Shown: one piece after another, positions 1 to 7,041 of the stretch
Numbering within the stretch: position 1 is the stretch's first letter
Layout of the letters: every line of letters starts with the position of its first letter
Source: UBA7236 sp043727235
GTDB taxonomy: Bacteria; Bacteroidota; Bacteroidia; Chitinophagales; BACL12
Direction of reading: 5' to 3'
NCBI GenBank assembly: GCA_043727235.1
Contig: JAYSYX010000416.1
Location: forward strand, 1-19,042
Length of the DNA stretch: 19,042 nt
Translations under genes and position numbers: made by a program
Notes under the pieces: generated by a model
Databases searched by the model: none
What the model was told of the DNA's origin: nothing
Seen by the model: the letters and a program-made list of their open reading frames with translations, nothing else

Positions 1-407
1 GTTAATCCTGTCACGAATGTTTGTGCTGCCTGGTCGCCGATCTCAATCGTGAATGTTCTTTTTTTTCTGAACGCCCAACTCTCCCAGCCTCCGATTTGAT
101 TAATCCATGTTATCGGTATTGAATGACTATCGCAACAATGCGTAACTGAGGTAACGGAACTTGCAAGTGCTACGACTGTGATATAAAGATTAAAGGCTGT
201 AAAAGCATGAGCGCCCGATGTTGAAGCTGTTGAACCGTTTACCTGAATACGCAACCATCCCGCCGATGGGTTAGCATCGGTATAAGTTACCCCTGTTGGA
301 GCTACAGGTATCGCTATGGTATTGGAACCGTAATACACAAAATGCGTTTGCGTGGTTCCGGTTGTTATGATAAATCTTTTAGTGGCAGGTAGTAGTGGGT
401 ATGGCAT
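1..407 (-). CDS. Partial phage structural protein, tail-like (3' end missing)
   Basis: An open frame runs from an ATG at 407 off the left edge of the window without a stop, giving 135 codons. The start overlaps the TAA of the preceding gene by one base (TAATG), the same coupling seen elsewhere in this series. The protein begins MPYPLLPATKRFIITTGTT and is rich in Thr, Ser, Val and Gly with alternating hydrophobic residues, suggesting beta structure as in tail, fibre or adaptor proteins. Two adjacent cysteines (HCCDSH) lie near residue 89. I do not recognise a family. The tail role is inferred only from composition and from its place downstream of terminase and the other late genes. Confidence 0.7.
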   Translation of the reverse strand, partial: MPYPLLPATKRFIITTGTTQTHFVYYGSNTIAIPVAPTGVTYTDANPSAGWLRIQVNGSTASTSGAHAFTAFNLYITVVALASSVTSVTHCCDSHSIPITWINQIGGWESWAFRKKRTFTIEIGDQAAQTFVTGL

Positions 408-1156
408 TACGGCGTAGTTATAATTGTTAAAAGATCACCTACAACATTTATTACCTCTGCATCGGTTATTTTTGTCAGCACTCCATTTCCGCATTGCATA
501 ACAAACGGCGGATTGTCAGCAGTAAGCCATCGTCCCGTATCCACATACAACTCGTTTAAATCCTCCGAACTTATCGCAGAATTTACAACGTGGTAAATAT
601 TTGTTGAAAGAGATCCATCGTATTTTAATCGGAACCGGTTAAACAATGTGAAGTCTGTTGAAGGCGTTGCAATCGGGTTTGTGAGCGTAAAAATATCCTG
701 TAAATACTTTGCAAGGTTTATTGAAATATCATTGTTTGGCGTGTTTCGAGGCGTGAATGAAGCTACTAATGTTAAAGGTAATTCAGTTGCATATTCTTCT
801 CCGGTGTTATACCCTTTATACAATTCAACCACAGGTCGGCGCTCAAAATAAAGAGCGACTCCGACCACGGCGCCTCCGGTATATGCTTTATCAATAGTCC
901 ATGAGGTGGCTGAATGAACGGTTAATACCTCCCATCTGCCTACATAATCATTTGCCGTGTCCTTTATGATAAGATAATCCCCAACAACGGGAGCCTGACT
1001 TGAATTTTCTGAATACCCAATGCCAACGGTTAATCTTGCATTACCTCCATTATCAGCAGATGCGGTCATGTTTTTACTTTCGTATTCAAATTCGAGTATA
1101 ACTCCGTTAGGGTCGTAAGCTGCATTCCAATAATATGCCCATGTCTTAGCTATCAT
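407..1156 (-). CDS. Putative phage tail or virion protein, 249 aa
   Basis: Family not recognised. The protein is dominated by short beta-prone stretches. Early in the chain a segment around residues 55-95 (PVVGDYLIIKD, WEVLTVHSATSWTIDKAY) resembles the small beta-barrel/SH3-like pieces common in tail and baseplate proteins. The middle part carries PVVELYKGYNTGEEY and then a long Asn/Thr/Leu-rich region. There is no signal peptide or membrane helix. The ATG at 1156 lies inside the 3' end of the preceding gene (11-base overlap), and the stop overlaps the next start by one base, so it belongs to the late operon. A distal tail or receptor-contact role is possible, but this is inference from position and composition only. 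Confidence 0.75.
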   Translation of the reverse strand: MIAKTWAYYWNAAYDPNGVILEFEYESKNMTASADNGGNARLTVGIGYSENSSQAPVVGDYLIIKDTANDYVGRWEVLTVHSATSWTIDKAYTGGAVVGVALYFERRPVVELYKGYNTGEEYATELPLTLVASFTPRNTPNNDISINLAKYLQDIFTLTNPIATPSTDFTLFNRFRLKYDGSLSTNIYHVVNSAISSEDLNELYVDTGRWLTADNPPFVMQCGNGVLTKITDAEVINVVGDLLTIITTP

Positions 1157-1682
1157 AAACCATTGCTTTAAATTCTTTAACTAAATATTCCTCAATTCCT
1201 ATAGACAGGTCAGCCATAAGTAACCCTATACTTTCCTCGTTAAATGTATCGCTTACAAGTCCTGTTTCCTTGCCTTTTTTACCATATCGCTGGTAAATTG
1301 AAGTTCCTTCGCGCTGAATCTTTTTTGCCGATACCCATGCGAAGTCAGATATTAATCCTTTTATTTGAACGGGTTTTGCCGTTGCCCAATCTATCAGAGC
1401 TTTGTAAAGTTGTGATAATGGTTGCCTTTGTGCGTCTGCCGGACTGTCACCCTTTATCATGCTGTCCACATAATCAACACTTGTATAGATTTCTAACTTA
1501 TTATCTCCGATAAAATAGGTGAGTGAACGTCCAAACTTATCAGTTGCCCTGAGTGGGGAGCGTTGGTAGTTGCCGACTAACTTTGTCAGGTAGGTATTTT
1601 TAACATCTAAGATTGACTCCTTCGCGAATTTGTCAAGCAATAGCTTTATATCGAATCGCTTAGTAAAGTCAACAGTAGCCAT
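1146..1682 (-). CDS. Putative head-tail connector or tail-completion protein, 178 aa
   Basis: A mixed alpha/beta protein without membrane segments. It starts with a lysine-rich helical segment (LLLDKFAKESILDVKN), has a short strand region around residues 50-72, and then the motif QREGTSIYQRYGKKGKETG near residues 123-141. A basic stretch followed by a C-terminal helix is a layout I associate with HK97 gp10-like and minor connector proteins, but the match is by general appearance and is not a firm family call. The gene overlaps both neighbours (14 bases upstream, 11 downstream), showing translational coupling in the late operon. Confidence 0.7.
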   Translation of the reverse strand: MATVDFTKRFDIKLLLDKFAKESILDVKNTYLTKLVGNYQRSPLRATDKFGRSLTYFIGDNKLEIYTSVDYVDSMIKGDSPADAQRQPLSQLYKALIDWATAKPVQIKGLISDFAWVSAKKIQREGTSIYQRYGKKGKETGLVSDTFNEESIGLLMADLSIGIEEYLVKEFKAMVYDS

Positions 1683-2130
1683 TTATTAACATATTAAAGT
1701 CCACCATAACGCCCTCAGTTACATTTTCGCCAAAGGGTAGAAAGTTATAAGTCCAGTCATCTTGAATATCAATGTTAAAATTATTTGCCCGGATGTAGGT
1801 GAGAATGTTTATCCATTCATTATACATATCGGTTCTTAGGTCTTGCCGTGCCGTATCGGAGCCTTGTTCCTGAGTTGACAGTAGAACCGCTCCCATCTTA
1901 GTTTGGCGTTGTAGTGATAATCTAACCGGTATCAGTTGCCAGTCCTCGGCTAACTTCTTTATTTTATCTGTGGAGTCCACCATCAGACAAAATCCATCCC
2001 CTTCCAATTCAGCACTTGTTTCCAATTTGGCAAGGAAAGCATCGGCCTCCGTTCCAAAATAGAACTTCATACTTTGTGCGTCGACGGCCGTTTGGATAAT
2101 CGCTCGTATGGTTTCTGAAGGTAGTGCCAT
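1669..2130 (-). CDS. Phage late protein of unknown function, 153 aa
   Basis: Not recognised. The start (MALPSETIRAIIQTAVD) is a soluble amphipathic helix, followed by a globular mixed sequence with the segments KLAEDWQLIPVRLSLQRQTK and DDWTYNFLPFGENVTEG. There are no cysteine clusters, coiled coils or membrane segments. The length and position between the T9-frameshift gene and the connector-like gene suggest a small tail or tail-terminator-type component; this is inference. The stop lies 14 bases inside the next gene. The ATG at 2130 is preceded by an A-rich leader (TTAAATACAATGG), as usual for Bacteroidota genes. Confidence 0.75.
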   Translation of the reverse strand: MALPSETIRAIIQTAVDAQSMKFYFGTEADAFLAKLETSAELEGDGFCLMVDSTDKIKKLAEDWQLIPVRLSLQRQTKMGAVLLSTQEQGSDTARQDLRTDMYNEWINILTYIRANNFNIDIQDDWTYNFLPFGENVTEGVMVDFNMLINGYC

Positions 2131-2153
2131 TGTATTTAATTCAAAGATATGGT

Positions 2154-2462
2154 TTATTTTTTATCAAATAGGGAATTTTCCTCCTGTATTTTTTTAAGAT
2201 TTTCACGTATTTGACTCTCAACGAAGTCATGACATAAAAACATAAACAGTGTATCGGAGTCCCATTCGATCAAAAAATACTCTACCGGTTGCCCAAATCT
2301 TTCCATCAATGGTTTACAAACTTGTATGTATGGAGGGAAATCTTGCAAGGCTTCCACACCTGCCTCTAACTCATCTCCTGAACTTTCGTGAGCATTGAGA
2401 ATGCTGTATTTAGAGAAAAAGCTATTGATTTGCTCAAAAAAAAACACATCAGTCCATACCAC
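2154..2462 (-). CDS. -1-frame extension joined to the upstream gene (fusion 249 aa)
   Basis: The frame opens with an ATG at 2462 that lies inside the upstream gene, a few codons before the T9 run, and overlaps it by 97 bases. A separate start there is unlikely: there is no A-rich leader. The residues after the run (ESSGDELEAGVEALQDF, VEYFLIEWDSD) read as genuine protein and end in a charged helix (ENLKKIQEENSLFDKK). Slipping back one base at T-TTT-TTT joins CFF (residues 153-155 of the upstream protein) to FEQINSFF here, giving a 249-aa fusion spanning 2154-2902. The alternatives are a T10 run miscalled as T9, or a natural one-base deletion. Confidence 0.6.
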   Translation of the reverse strand: MVWTDVFFFEQINSFFSKYSILNAHESSGDELEAGVEALQDFPPYIQVCKPLMERFGQPVEYFLIEWDSDTLFMFLCHDFVESQIRENLKKIQEENSLFDKK

Positions 2463-2902
2463 ATGGTTATCGGTTCATCTTTAATATCTCGGCCGGTATA
2501 AGCCTCAACTATCTCATTCCCTGCAATAAGGTAGGTTATTACCCCGTCATCAGGTTTTAGTTTCTTTGCCTTGCCGAGCGCACCCTGCACTTGCAGAATT
2601 GTCTTTGCAGGCATCTTACCTACTTCTATGCTGTCATATTCTTTGTCATAGATATTAAAGGCTTCCAAAAGTTCGACATGAAACATAAAATTAACGGCTG
2701 TGGATATTATTTCAATCGTTGCCGTATCGCATCGCTCCAATACTTCTACCGGAACTCCTGACATGAATGACAGCCTCCGAAAATATACCTCTATTTCTTC
2801 GCCCTCGGTATCCAGTAGCAACCAATCACGGAACTTACCACAGGTTATGTCATTCCATGAGGTGGGGATGTTATATTTTTTATCAATTTTTACTGTTATC
2901 AT
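2366..2902 (-). CDS. Tail-assembly-chaperone-like protein, unshifted product (178 aa)
   Basis: The zero-frame product starts at the ATG at 2902 and ends at 2366. The N-terminus (YNIPTSWNDITCGKF, residues 10-24) has the 'IP-x-SW-x-x-(V/I)T' look of several Bacteroidota phage tail-region proteins. The rest is helical and acidic, without membrane segments. At residues 153-156 the frame crosses a run of nine T; beyond it the frame carries only 23 more residues. The overlapping -1 frame instead continues for 94 residues of plausible protein. Short product plus long -1 frameshift product is the G/GT design of tail assembly chaperones. Assignment to that role is inference, as the usual following tape-measure gene is not seen. 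Confidence 0.65.
   Translation of the reverse strand: MITVKIDKKYNIPTSWNDITCGKFRDWLLLDTEGEEIEVYFRRLSFMSGVPVEVLERCDTATIEIISTAVNFMFHVELLEAFNIYDKEYDSIEVGKMPAKTILQVQGALGKAKKLKPDDGVITYLIAGNEIVEAYTGRDIKDEPITMWYGLMCFFLSKSIAFSLNTAFSMLTKVQEMS
2436..2444 (-). promoter_or_regulatory. T9 run, candidate -1 ribosomal frameshift site
   Basis: The coding strand reads TGT TTT TTT TTG in the upstream frame. The heptamer T-TTT-TTT satisfies the X-XXY-YYZ rule for simultaneous slippage in the -1 direction, and the -1 frame is open for 94 codons. A small hairpin (AGCATT-CTC-AATGCT, 2391-2405) lies about 30 bases downstream, farther than normal stimulators. A one-base homopolymer miscall explains the pattern equally well. 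Confidence 0.5.
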
Positions 2903-2981
2903 CTTTGGATTTTGCGGGTGTGAAAACTACACAGATTAAAACAAAGGCTGAAATTCCGATAAATACATCAAATACGTCCAT
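2883..2981 (-). CDS. Microprotein with one membrane helix, 32 aa
   Basis: An ATG at 2981 opens a 32-codon frame (starts MDVFDVFIGIS, ends DDNSKN). Residues about 4-21 form one hydrophobic helix; the C-terminus is charged. The stop lies 20 bases inside the next gene, the same overlapping packing as its neighbours, and the space between terminase and that gene is otherwise unexplained. Function unknown. It sits among late genes, where small membrane proteins can serve lysis, but nothing in it identifies a holin or spanin. Confidence is limited by its length. Confidence 0.5.
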   Translation of the reverse strand: MDVFDVFIGISAFVLICVVFTPAKSKDDNSKN

Positions 2982-3054
2982 AATTTATAGTTTTGTTAAA
3001 GATATTGGTTTTAATTATCATTAATGCAATACTGTCAGCGCTCCGATTATCATT

Positions 3055-4470
3055 TCAATAACCACGTCTTGAACCGCCGGCACTTCTGATATAGTTCGGT
3101 TTCAATTCAAAAAAACATCTCATTGCTATCATGTCAAAAAAATCGGGCGAATGTCCTAATCTTATCTTCAGGTCAGCTTTTTTCTCAACTCTTAATTTTC
3201 CCTCGTCCATCCCTTCAATTTTTTTTATCTGTTCACATTCTTTTATGATTTGATCTCGATACTTTTTTTCTTCGATGTAGATAAAATTATTATTAATCAG
3301 TTCAGCAGCTTTGAAATAGCACTGACTTTTTAAGTTATAATAATTTTCATCATTCAAAGGCTTTGCGCCGTTGTGAAATTGCTTTGCGCCCTGAAGATAC
3401 CCTGACCTCGCTGATAGCTGAACGAACTTCTTTAACCCATCAGCATCATAAAGCACATTACCTTGTGGCACTTTATGCTTCATCCTTAGTTCGTTGAATA
3501 CAGGGGCTATATGGAGTTCATCGCATTTTTCAATCGCGGTTATTTCTTTTAACACTAATCCCTCCCAGTAACCAATCACAAATAAGTCTGAACCTTCATA
3601 AGCGATATCCCCGATCAAATATTTATCAGTTGTTGGTTTTATGAAGGAGTTAGTGAATAGTTCAAGGATTTTGTCGTATTCCATCATTTTTAATGGATCG
3701 TCATCATAATCGAAGTTGCCCTCTAACAATCTTTCACGCCTTACAATACCTGTTAGTCCTTGTAATTGTTTCAAATAACCTGAATCATTAAATGGATTGT
3801 CGTGTGCCAGGGCTTGTAAAAATTTACGATCAATCGGGAGCCTGTTTTCCTTAAACAACTTCCAGAAGTAATCATAAACCCAGTTCTTTTTAGGGTTGAG
3901 CGTTAGAAATATCTTGGCCAGTATCCCGTATTCTTCATTCCGTTGCCTCCCTATCCTTGATTTTAAAGTGTCGTAGGCGCCGAAATTAACCTCTCCGCCT
4001 TCTTCAATCCAACCGCCGGTATATTCCGTTGATCCATATCTTTCGTAAAGCGGGTCACTTGGTAAATATTTTAATTCGAGCAGGTCTATTCTAGATCCAT
4101 TTTCAAATTGTATAAAGTGATCCTGCCCGTTATATTTCCATCCTGTTATTTGGTAACGTTTCGCAACTTTGAAAAAAGTGATCAGTGTAGATTCCCTTAA
4201 TCGCTTTAGCTCCTCCCTTCCAATGAACCAACGGGTGTCGGGGTAACAGAGGCACATCATTGCCAACCACGTAGCGCCTGTCCAACTTTTTGCACCTCCC
4301 GCTGCGCCTCCGTATGCAAATTCTGATGTAGTAGTGTCGGTAAGTAATTCGAGGGCTTGTATCTGCTTTAAATGCGTTTTCCCGTCACGGGTTGCGAATC
4401 TTTTAAAATTCCTTCGCTTCCACAGTTCTTTGTAGATTTCAATTTTCGGTATGTCTAATACCTCAGTCAA
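3055..4470 (-). CDS. Phage terminase large subunit (ATPase and nuclease)
   Basis: This is the motor that packages DNA into the procapsid and cuts it. The 471-aa length fits the family. The ATPase half shows a Walker A-type loop, GGAAGGAKS (residues 54-62), a Walker B-type strand WIEEG (154-158) and a coupling motif TLNPK (190-194). The nuclease half has the three spaced acidic positions of the RNase H-like fold: D288 in LIGDIAYEG, D342/D344 in LYDADG and D443/D446 in SPDFFD. The start overlaps the small-subunit gene by 8 bases. It resembles the terminase_6/terminase_3 type seen in Bacteroidota prophages. The next genes downstream are not portal and capsid, which is unusual. Confidence 0.95.
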   Translation of the reverse strand: MTEVLDIPKIEIYKELWKRRNFKRFATRDGKTHLKQIQALELLTDTTTSEFAYGGAAGGAKSWTGATWLAMMCLCYPDTRWFIGREELKRLRESTLITFFKVAKRYQITGWKYNGQDHFIQFENGSRIDLLELKYLPSDPLYERYGSTEYTGGWIEEGGEVNFGAYDTLKSRIGRQRNEEYGILAKIFLTLNPKKNWVYDYFWKLFKENRLPIDRKFLQALAHDNPFNDSGYLKQLQGLTGIVRRERLLEGNFDYDDDPLKMMEYDKILELFTNSFIKPTTDKYLIGDIAYEGSDLFVIGYWEGLVLKEITAIEKCDELHIAPVFNELRMKHKVPQGNVLYDADGLKKFVQLSARSGYLQGAKQFHNGAKPLNDENYYNLKSQCYFKAAELINNNFIYIEEKKYRDQIIKECEQIKKIEGMDEGKLRVEKKADLKIRLGHSPDFFDMIAMRCFFELKPNYIRSAGGSRRGY

Positions 4471-5002
4471 GTTTATCTTTTATTTCGGAAAGTTTTTCTA
4501 GGTCGGAATCGGAAAGGTTGCCTAAGTTTACAACGGGTTGTTTTTGTTTATTGTCTTTTTCAAAATATCCGATGTGCTTACCAACTTTTTCGATGGCTGA
4601 GATTTTGTCGGCGAGTTTTACATCTGTTGTTATTCTTTCTTCGCACCCTCCTTCAAAGTGAATTATTTTTTTTGTTACCTTAAAACCTGTCACGGGCTTT
4701 AAAATATCCCTGTCTGCATTTTTAATATTAATGACCTCTCCCGAATCCTCTACCAAATCTTGAATACTATACGTTGCTAATGTCCAAAGTTCTCTAGTGA
4801 CCATGTCAGCCGTAATTTCGAGGCGTTCTGAAATGCCTGATTGAAGTTTTTTGATTCTGTTTTGGATTTCAAGTTTTTTCAAGTGTTGCTCCCCTTGCTG
4901 ACCTGCTGTTTTTTCGCTATACCCTGCCCTTTTCGCTGCTTGGGTTGCGTTCAGGTCGATAACATATTCACGGCAAAACCTTTCTTGTTTATCGTTTAGC
5001 AT
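4463..5002 (-). CDS. Phage terminase small subunit
   Basis: This subunit recognises phage DNA and hands it to the large subunit. The N-terminal segment LNDKQERFCREYVIDLNATQAAKRAGYS is the signature of the Terminase_2 family: a DNA-binding helix-turn-helix with the conserved 'F-x-x-x-Y-x-x-D-x-N-A-T-x-A-A-x-x-A-G-Y' pattern (residues 8-28). The middle region is mixed strand/helix and probably oligomerises, and the C-terminus is a charged helix (NLSDSDLEKLSEIKDK). 179 aa is normal for the family. It overlaps the large-subunit gene by 8 bases and the upstream NinG gene by 7 bases, so the three are translationally coupled. Confidence 0.93.
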   Translation of the reverse strand: MLNDKQERFCREYVIDLNATQAAKRAGYSEKTAGQQGEQHLKKLEIQNRIKKLQSGISERLEITADMVTRELWTLATYSIQDLVEDSGEVINIKNADRDILKPVTGFKVTKKIIHFEGGCEERITTDVKLADKISAIEKVGKHIGYFEKDNKQKQPVVNLGNLSDSDLEKLSEIKDKLD

Positions 5003-5424
5003 ATCTGAACATTGGTTTTTATATTCCGTTGTTTTTTCCTTGGTCGGTATTTTTCAAGTATTTCGATGTAAAGAAATCGGTCGTTGTGATTTATTTGGCG
5101 GTTCCTGGAAAGATGGTCCAAGTTTAACAGTTTTTCGATACCTATTTTATTTTCAAGGTTCTTCCGGTATTCATTCAGGTTCCCGCTTAAAAAGTAATTG
5201 CACCTCATGCACTGGCTATGGACATTATCTTCGTGAAATCTCAAATTTGAATAATGCCCTGCTGAATAGAAATGCCCTCCCTGAATGTCATTTTGACTCC
5301 CGCAACTGATGCAACCCTTGCCCTCGTCCCTTTTTCTTATCCATGCATTAAATGCTGATTGCGCGGATTTTTTAAGTGTGGTGGAGGGTTTGTTTTTATA
5401 TTTTAGGATTGTGGTGGATTCCAT
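4996..5424 (-). CDS. ninG: NinG (Rap)-type phage recombination protein
   Basis: NinG/Rap of lambda is a structure-specific nuclease that acts on branched recombination intermediates. The protein here shows the family's HNH-like metal site: C38-x-x-C41 (CISCGSQ), then GGHFYSAGHYSNLRFHEDNV (H51, H57, H64) and C72-x-x-C75 (CMRCNYFLSG). This is followed by the basic helical tail typical of the family. The 142-aa length is somewhat short of lambda NinG but covers the core domain. Its place just before terminase, at the end of the early region, matches its usual location. It probably works with the RecT/exonuclease pair encoded farther upstream. Confidence 0.88.
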   Translation of the reverse strand: MESTTILKYKNKPSTTLKKSAQSAFNAWIRKRDEGKGCISCGSQNDIQGGHFYSAGHYSNLRFHEDNVHSQCMRCNYFLSGNLNEYRKNLENKIGIEKLLNLDHLSRNRQINHNDRFLYIEILEKYRPRKKQRNIKTNVQIC

Positions 5425-5463
5425 ATGTTACCCAAAGATAGCAAAATTTGCTTTAAGTGGTTT

Positions 5464-5488
5464 CACGTGGAACTATTTTTTCCACATG
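5464..5488 (-). promoter_or_regulatory. Hairpin in the leader of ninG
   Basis: CACGTGGAA and TTCCACATG form a 9-bp stem with a 7-base loop. Read as minus-strand RNA it is fully paired, with one G-U pair. No T run follows on either strand, so it is not a classic terminator. It lies in the only notable gap (about 100 bases) between ninG and the gene before it, so it may be a processing site, attenuator or operator. An additional short palindrome, GCAAA-A-TTTGC, lies at 5441-5451. Confidence 0.4.
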
Positions 5489-5522
5489 TTCGGGATTACT
5501 CATTTCGGCGGTTCGGGGAGTT

Positions 5523-5831
5523 TTAAATACAATGCTTACACTTTCCACCTTCTCCCTGTCTAATCGGGCAAAACTTAACTTCGCCCCAATCCCGAATACA
5601 TTTTTCTGGTAAGTGCTGCTTCAATTCTGATTTCAGCTTTTCATTTTCCATTTTCAGCCGTTCTATTTCGGCTAACAGAGGGATTCTGGTTGAGGCTCCT
5701 CTTGTGTAAGCTCGTTGCAATGCTCTTGCTGCTTCATTGGAAATTTCCATATTCCGAGTATTGATATCGTTGTCGAATGGCTCAGGATACAATTCCTCCG
5801 CCTCTTGCTGTATTTTAGTTTCTTCTGTCAT
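5523..5831 (-). CDS. Small coiled-coil protein with C-terminal cysteines, 102 aa
   Basis: Unrecognised. The N-terminal half is acidic and helical (TEETKIQQEAEELYPEPFDND). Residues about 50-72 form a clear coiled coil (LLAEIERLKMENEKLKSEL). The C-terminus (KFCPIRQGEGGKCKHCI) has three cysteines in a C-x9-C-x2-C pattern, with a fourth (KCIRDWG) about 12 residues earlier, which could bind one zinc. Similar small coiled-coil/cysteine proteins occur among accessory genes of Bacteroidota phages, without known function. It lies in the early-to-late transition region upstream of ninG. Confidence 0.75.
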   Translation of the reverse strand: MTEETKIQQEAEELYPEPFDNDINTRNMEISNEAARALQRAYTRGASTRIPLLAEIERLKMENEKLKSELKQHLPEKCIRDWGEVKFCPIRQGEGGKCKHCI

Positions 5832-5848
5832 AATTCGTTTATTGGGTT

Positions 5849-6031
5849 TTAAATATATTTTACGGGTTCGTCTTTTTCTCCATTCAAAGCATTTTCAGCA
5901 TACTTGTAAGCCTGTCTTACTTGCCTGTCGTGACTTGTTTTGCCTTCACTTGAATGATGGATATTTGAAGTAATCCTTAATGCTTCGAGTATAACCTCTA
6001 ACTGAAATTGATATATTGTAACTTCTTTCAT
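5849..6031 (-). CDS. Small unknown phage protein, 60 aa
   Basis: A short soluble protein starting MKEVTIYQFQLEVILEAL, largely helical, with a His/Ser patch (NIHHSSEGK) in the middle and a second helix (QVRQAYKYAENALNG). The N-terminal layout of a short beta strand followed by a helix is common in small phage accessory proteins. No known family is recognised. It sits 17 bases before the next gene and 7 bases after the previous one, in the same operon. The start is chosen at the only ATG, which follows an A/T-rich leader. Confidence 0.7.
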   Translation of the reverse strand: MKEVTIYQFQLEVILEALRITSNIHHSSEGKTSHDRQVRQAYKYAENALNGEKDEPVKYI

Positions 6032-6038
6032 GTTATAT

Positions 6039-6341
6039 CTATTTGTTTAATTGTTCGATAAATAGGGTGTAAAGTTCGGAGGTGGTGTAATTAATTTCTT
6101 TTGGGTCTGTTCTCCCTTCGTATTTGTATAAACACCATTTTTCATTATCATTTAAAAAATAATTCTCTCTTATCCACTCTGCAAATAATTCACTCATTCG
6201 TTGAGCGTAAAGTTCTAACAATTCGTCTATAAATAAGAATTGATTATTAGCGCTATTTAGTAGTTTATGCCAATCGGTATATAAATATTTTTGGCAAATT
6301 TCCCTTTTGCATACCTGCAATATTTGGTCTGTTTTTGTCAT
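6039..6341 (-). CDS. Unknown phage early protein, 100 aa
   Basis: A helical, aromatic-rich soluble protein (KREICQKYLYTDWHKLLNS, SELFAEWIRENYF). No membrane segment, metal site or helix-turn-helix is evident. The C-terminal part (ELYTLFIEQLNK) is an amphipathic helix. Not recognised. It is the third of three small genes between the replication genes and ninG, 10 bases from the upstream gene, so it is probably co-transcribed with them. A role in modifying host functions or DNA metabolism would be a guess. Confidence 0.75.
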   Translation of the reverse strand: MTKTDQILQVCKREICQKYLYTDWHKLLNSANNQFLFIDELLELYAQRMSELFAEWIRENYFLNDNEKWCLYKYEGRTDPKEINYTTSELYTLFIEQLNK

Positions 6342-6351
6342 GGTGTTAGTT

Positions 6352-7041
6352 TTAGTGTGAATTGATTTTTATAAAATGGTTAATGTATTCTTCGTTTAAA
6401 GGGTATTTTGAAATATATTCCATGTGCTGATGCTCCGTTGGTTCGGGTAATGCAACGTTGTAATCCGCCTTCCATTTTTCAATAGCCTGTTTTCTTAACT
6501 CCGCTTCGAGTTCTTTTTTTACCTTTAAATCAGCTTCCTCTTTTGCCGATCTTTCGACATACTTGTCATAAAGTGAGTGCATACTTTCTGTTTTTAATCC
6601 CCTTGTATCGTTTTGATTTTGCGCTTTCCGGGTGTTGTGGTTTTCAAAATATTCTACCCTTTCGATAGCGTATTCTTTTAACCATGACAGGATCACTTGC
6701 CCGTCGATGCGGTTGTAGACCTGCCCGTAATATCCTTTTTTAGCTTGGTTAAAGCAAAGTTTAAAGTCTTCGGGCTTCATGTAACCATACTCCTCAATTA
6801 TTAGATCAACTGTTGAAAGAATCTGATTTGTATTTAAAGTTTCTTTAATGTTCAGGAACTCCGAAATGTCGTTTATAAGAAAAACCAACACCGTCTTACT
6901 TTCCGCCTCAGGAATAAGCGCAATAGACTGATTTTCTGAAATTACAATATCACTGAGTCCTTTTACCGTTAATGATTTCAAGTGCTGCAAGGCTGTGATC
7001 TCTCTGCTGCTGCTGTCTTGTTTTTGAATTTGATTGTCCAT
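6352..7041 (-). CDS. Replication-region protein of Bacteroidota phages, 229 aa
   Basis: Residues about 75-122 carry the segment STVDLIIEEYGYMKPEDFK followed by LCFNQAKKGYYGQVYNRIDG and then VILSWLKEY. I have the impression of a recurring protein type beside replication genes in Bacteroidota phages and plasmids, whose biochemical role I cannot name. The C-terminal half is a charged helix rich in Lys/Glu/Ala (VKKELEAELRKQAIEKWKAD). The ATG at 7041 has a strong A-rich leader (AAATAAAAATAAAAATGG), which supports it even though it lies 92 bases inside the upstream gene. A helper or loader role in replication is inferred from adjacency to the DUF6291-like protein only. Confidence 0.75.
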   Translation of the reverse strand: MDNQIQKQDSSSREITALQHLKSLTVKGLSDIVISENQSIALIPEAESKTVLVFLINDISEFLNIKETLNTNQILSTVDLIIEEYGYMKPEDFKLCFNQAKKGYYGQVYNRIDGQVILSWLKEYAIERVEYFENHNTRKAQNQNDTRGLKTESMHSLYDKYVERSAKEEADLKVKKELEAELRKQAIEKWKADYNVALPEPTEHQHMEYISKYPLNEEYINHFIKINSH

